DNA from: JAIQFV01 sp041494885
GTDB taxonomy: Bacteria; Acidobacteriota; Terriglobia; JAIQFV01
Direction of reading: 5' to 3'
Assembly (NCBI GenBank): GCA_041494885.1
Contig: JBGQBO010000016.1
Span: 39,428 to 103,427 of the forward strand
DNA length: 64,000 nt
Shown here in pieces: positions 62,046-64,000 of the stretch. The position numbers were made by a program, and so were the translations under genes. Numbering within the stretch: the stretch's first letter is position 1; each line of letters opens with the position of its first letter. The notes beneath the pieces are model-generated. The model did not search any database, was not told the origin of the DNA, and worked only from the letters and a program-made list of their open reading frames with translations.

Positions 62046-62153
62046 TTACAGCCTCTCTTGGAACCCAGTTTGATATTGCTTCACCTTCAGGAAAGAGGTA
62101 TGCTTAAGCTCCTCATTTAGCCGGCTGATTTGTTGTCCTTCATAAGGTAGCAT
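62046..62153 (-). pseudogene. 35-codon frame, possible severed 3' end of the RHS gene
   Basis: Starting just outside the left border of the transposase element, a minus-strand frame reads MLPYEGQQISRLNEEL and continues to a TAA (35 residues, hydrophilic and protein-like). It could be the former end of the RHS protein, now separated by the insertion. It could also be a chance frame. The joining phase cannot be fixed because the exact element border is unknown. Confidence 0.3.
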
Positions 62154-62381
62154 TGGGGTCGGACCAAGCTAAATTGCTTTAGGATAAGAGAATAATTTCC
62201 AAAACCGGGTATTTTCGAGGCTTAAACGGCTTTTTTCGCCTTCTAAATCAACCCCATAAGCCGGTAAGGCTTGGGGTCGGACCAAACTAACTTGCTTTAG
62301 GATAAGAGAATAATTTCCAAAACCGGGTATTTTCGAGGCTTAAACGGCTTTTTTCGCCTTCTAAATCAACCCCATAAGCCG
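62153..62381. repeat. Tandem duplication of the element end (two 111-bp copies)
   Basis: 62153-62263 and 62271-62381 are almost identical (two differences seen, near 62165-62175). Each contains the last 31-32 codons of the transposase and the TTTGGTCCGACCCC-type end on the minus strand. The join has a small hairpin, AAGCC-GGTAA-GGCTT (62258-62272). The copy further from the transposase is non-coding now. Confidence 0.9.
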
Positions 62382-63225
62382 CCTCCTCCTCCCGCAACTG
62401 GCAACCCGTTTCGGCCCGCACCACATCCCTGCCTCTGGCTCTCGCTCCCAACTGCTTCCGAACGGCTTCCACATAGGCAGGGCTGCCCACCACCAGGCTC
62501 TCGCTCCATTGACTCTGCCGCTCCAACTGTTTCCGCTGTAGGGCTTCTTCGATTTGCTCGCGGCAGGCTTGCTGCAACTGGTCCAGGCGGCGGACGCCCA
62601 TCAATTCCATCAACCGTCCGTAATCGATGATCCCATACCGTACCTTCGGATGCTGGATTTCCACGTAACCACACGCCGGCCATTGTTCTGGATGGGTGAC
62701 CACGCCGGCACGCACCATATTTAAATCAATATAGGCCAGACACTGCCGAAAATGCTTTCCGCTTTCGACCGCCGTGGCATGGTAGCGGTCTTCCCAAAAG
62801 GCACCGCCCCTTTGCTTCCGCTGATTGTACTGCTGCCCGACCCGTCCGGCCACCAGTTGCATCGACGCCGAAATGACCTCGCCTCCTTCCCGGTCATCCA
62901 CCAACAAATGGACGTGGTTGGAGGTGGCCATGTAATCGAGGACGCATAACCCCAAGCGCTTGCGGGCCTCATACAGCCATCCCATCCAGGCTTGCCGGTC
63001 GCGCTGGAACTCGAGCAGAAACCGACGCTCGTGACAGCGGTGCGTCAAGTGCCAGATCTGTCCCGGCAGATAATGTCGATGGGCTCTTGCCATGGCAGGT
63101 TTCTCCGCCGATCCAAGTTGCCAGGGGGGGTGATTTCGGGGGCAAAAAACAACTTCTAAGGCCTAAATATTACCCTTTTTTTTGATCATCGACAACCATT
63201 TCAATGAGTTCACTTGGTCCGACCC
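62155..63225. mobile_element. RAYT-type transposase element inside an RHS gene
   Basis: GGGGTCGGACCAAG at 62155-62168 matches, inverted, CTTGGTCCGACCCC at 63212-63225. These flank the transposase gene and its end duplication, giving an element of about 1.07 kb. The right 14-mer lies in the coding frame of the RHS gene just after its DPDGE. No target duplication is visible. RAYT elements are often bordered by such GGTCxGACC sequences, from general knowledge. Confidence 0.65.
62287..63093 (-). CDS. REP-associated tyrosine transposase (Y1_Tnp)
   Basis: 268 residues. Y1-type HUH domain: MARAHRHYLPGQIWHLTHRCHERRF at the start (about 1-25), HUH motif NHVHLLV (about 58-64), FWEDRYHATAVESGKHF, and the helix CLAYIDLNMVRAGVV, which carries the conserved Tyr region. 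A C-terminal helical domain (about 165-268) is typical of the RAYT group. Such enzymes nick single-stranded DNA at hairpins and are linked with REP spread. The gene is intact. Confidence 0.92.
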   Translation of the reverse strand: MARAHRHYLPGQIWHLTHRCHERRFLLEFQRDRQAWMGWLYEARKRLGLCVLDYMATSNHVHLLVDDREGGEVISASMQLVAGRVGQQYNQRKQRGGAFWEDRYHATAVESGKHFRQCLAYIDLNMVRAGVVTHPEQWPACGYVEIQHPKVRYGIIDYGRLMELMGVRRLDQLQQACREQIEEALQRKQLERQSQWSESLVVGSPAYVEAVRKQLGARARGRDVVRAETGCQLREEEAAYGVDLEGEKSRLSLENTRFWKLFSYPKAS

Positions 63226-64000
63226 CGAACATAATCTCGCCGTCTGGGTCAACGAATCGAAATGGGTTATTGCGGGCATATGTGTACAAGTTTAACTGCT
63301 GCGGGTCACGCAATCGGCCCGGCGTGACTTCGACCGGGTCAACGCTCATGAACCTGCCGAGGGAGGAGCCGAAGTATCTTGCCTCAAAGTAATCCAGTCC
63401 CGATTCGGAGTCCCGTTCCTTCCCTGTAAACTTTTGGTTGATCCCGTCGGGCTGTTCGTAGCCCATAGCAGTGGTTCGTCCGCCAATCCCGGTAGGGATG
63501 GTTTCTCCGAAAGGCAAATAATCATGGCGCGAAATAACATCCCCTGTGGCATCCGTCACCACTCGCGTGCTGCCCAGGTGATCTGCTATCAAATACCTCG
63601 TTCCTCCACTCGCCGATGGGGCGGGCGTGGTGTACTCGGCCACCATCTGCCCCTGCGCATTGTATACATAGATGCTGGTGCTCATCGGCGTGTCATACAC
63701 CACCCTTTTGACCCGCCGCCCATCGCCATCGTAGTTGTATTCACCCTTCAACGCCCCATTCAACCTGAACTGGGTTTGTCGATTCTCCGCATCGTAAGCA
63801 AAAGTCTGTATGGCCCCATCTGTATTCAATCCTTGAGTCAGATTCCCTGCCGTGTCATACCCATAATTTGCTTCAGTGATACGGTTGGTAGATAGACTAA
63901 TATTCGGTTTCTGGACCTTCATGAATTCTGTACTCGAATCGCCTGAATTTCGGTTCCCATAGGCATCATACCCGTAGGTCTGACTCCATCCCGAGCTCTC
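63170..64000 (-). CDS. RHS-repeat protein, C-terminal part (5' end beyond window, 3' end disrupted)
   Basis: The frame is open to the window edge (277 codons seen). YD-repeats (YGYDTAGNLTQGLNTDG, YNYDGDGRRVKRVVYD) lead to the RHS core ending GLDYFEARYFGSSLGRFMSVDP, and then NLYTYARNNPFRFVDPDGE. RHS proteins normally continue here into a variable C-terminal toxin. This one ends 19 codons later, and those codons include the 14-bp end of the transposase element (FGVGPSE). So the original tail was probably removed by insertion. The remaining protein may be non-functional. Confidence 0.85.
   Translation of the reverse strand, partial: ESSGWSQTYGYDAYGNRNSGDSSTEFMKVQKPNISLSTNRITEANYGYDTAGNLTQGLNTDGAIQTFAYDAENRQTQFRLNGALKGEYNYDGDGRRVKRVVYDTPMSTSIYVYNAQGQMVAEYTTPAPSASGGTRYLIADHLGSTRVVTDATGDVISRHDYLPFGETIPTGIGGRTTAMGYEQPDGINQKFTGKERDSESGLDYFEARYFGSSLGRFMSVDPVEVTPGRLRDPQQLNLYTYARNNPFRFVDPDGEIMFGVGPSELIEMVVDDQKKG

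Overview
The window reads as chromosome of a Gram-negative, non-proteobacterial organism, most probably an Acidobacteriota-like soil or sediment bacterium. This is inference from gene content and order: an outer-membrane set (bamA, skp-like, fabZ, lpxA, lpxI, lolC, lolD, a TonB-like protein) sits beside a SpoIID-type lipoprotein, Hfq, a Crp/Fnr regulator and many TPR proteins, and a candidate 6S RNA follows zapA. Base composition looks moderately GC-rich, with one clearly AT-rich gap at 19632-20253. No rRNA, CRISPR array or prophage was seen. One tRNA gene (Val, GAC) is present.

Layout. 1-8477 (minus): thrS, infC (AUU start), rpmI, rplT, pheS, pheT, a ZapB-like coiled coil, zapA, candidate 6S RNA, ymdB (cut by the window edge). 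8734-19631 (plus): a VanZ-like protein, ffh, the rpsP-khpA-rimM-trmD-rplS-rnhB ribosome and tRNA-maturation set with an intrinsic terminator just before trmD, a 903-residue TPR protein, a small membrane protein, thiE and a Crp/Fnr regulator. 19632-20253: AT-rich, non-coding, with hairpins and TTTCCACA motifs. 20254-49590 (minus): TPR/SLH protein, hflX, hfq, miaA, an exported protein, a 39-residue membrane protein, a SpoIID-SPOR lipoprotein, a TonB-like protein, a Gfo/Idh/MocA dehydrogenase with lpxI, lpxA and fabZ, skp-like and bamA, clpC, lolD, lolC, lysS, nusB, ribH, a three-gene acyl-CoA module (enoyl-CoA hydratase, 3-hydroxyacyl-CoA dehydrogenase, thiolase) and a TPR-GAF protein with a degenerate GGDEF domain. 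49784-52085 (plus): lepA and a GxxExxY protein. 52121-58285 (minus): RND pump and adaptor, tRNA-Val, an exported enolase-superfamily epimerase. 58886-61989 (plus): an MFS transporter and a membrane-anchored phosphatase-superfamily enzyme. 62046-64000 (minus): a REP-associated tyrosine transposase element, partly duplicated, that appears to have cut an RHS gene.

Most genes are housekeeping. Translation and ribosome maturation (ffh, S16, L19, L20, L35, IF3, RimM, TrmD, LepA, Phe/Thr/Lys tRNA synthetases), envelope building (lipid A, BAM, Lol) and cell division (ZapA, ZapB-like, SpoIID-SPOR) dominate. The less ordinary signals are: (1) short-word inverted or tandem repeat tracts that lie directly behind gene 3' ends at several places; (2) the RAYT element with matching inverted 14-mers and a duplicated end at the RHS gene; (3) two large related TPR proteins, one with a GGDEF domain that has lost its signature; (4) the AT-rich convergent gap with a possible small RNA; (5) leader or attenuator hairpins in front of infC and trmD. 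I found no clear new multi-gene defence or biosynthetic system. The repeat tracts and the RHS/RAYT locus deserve follow-up most.
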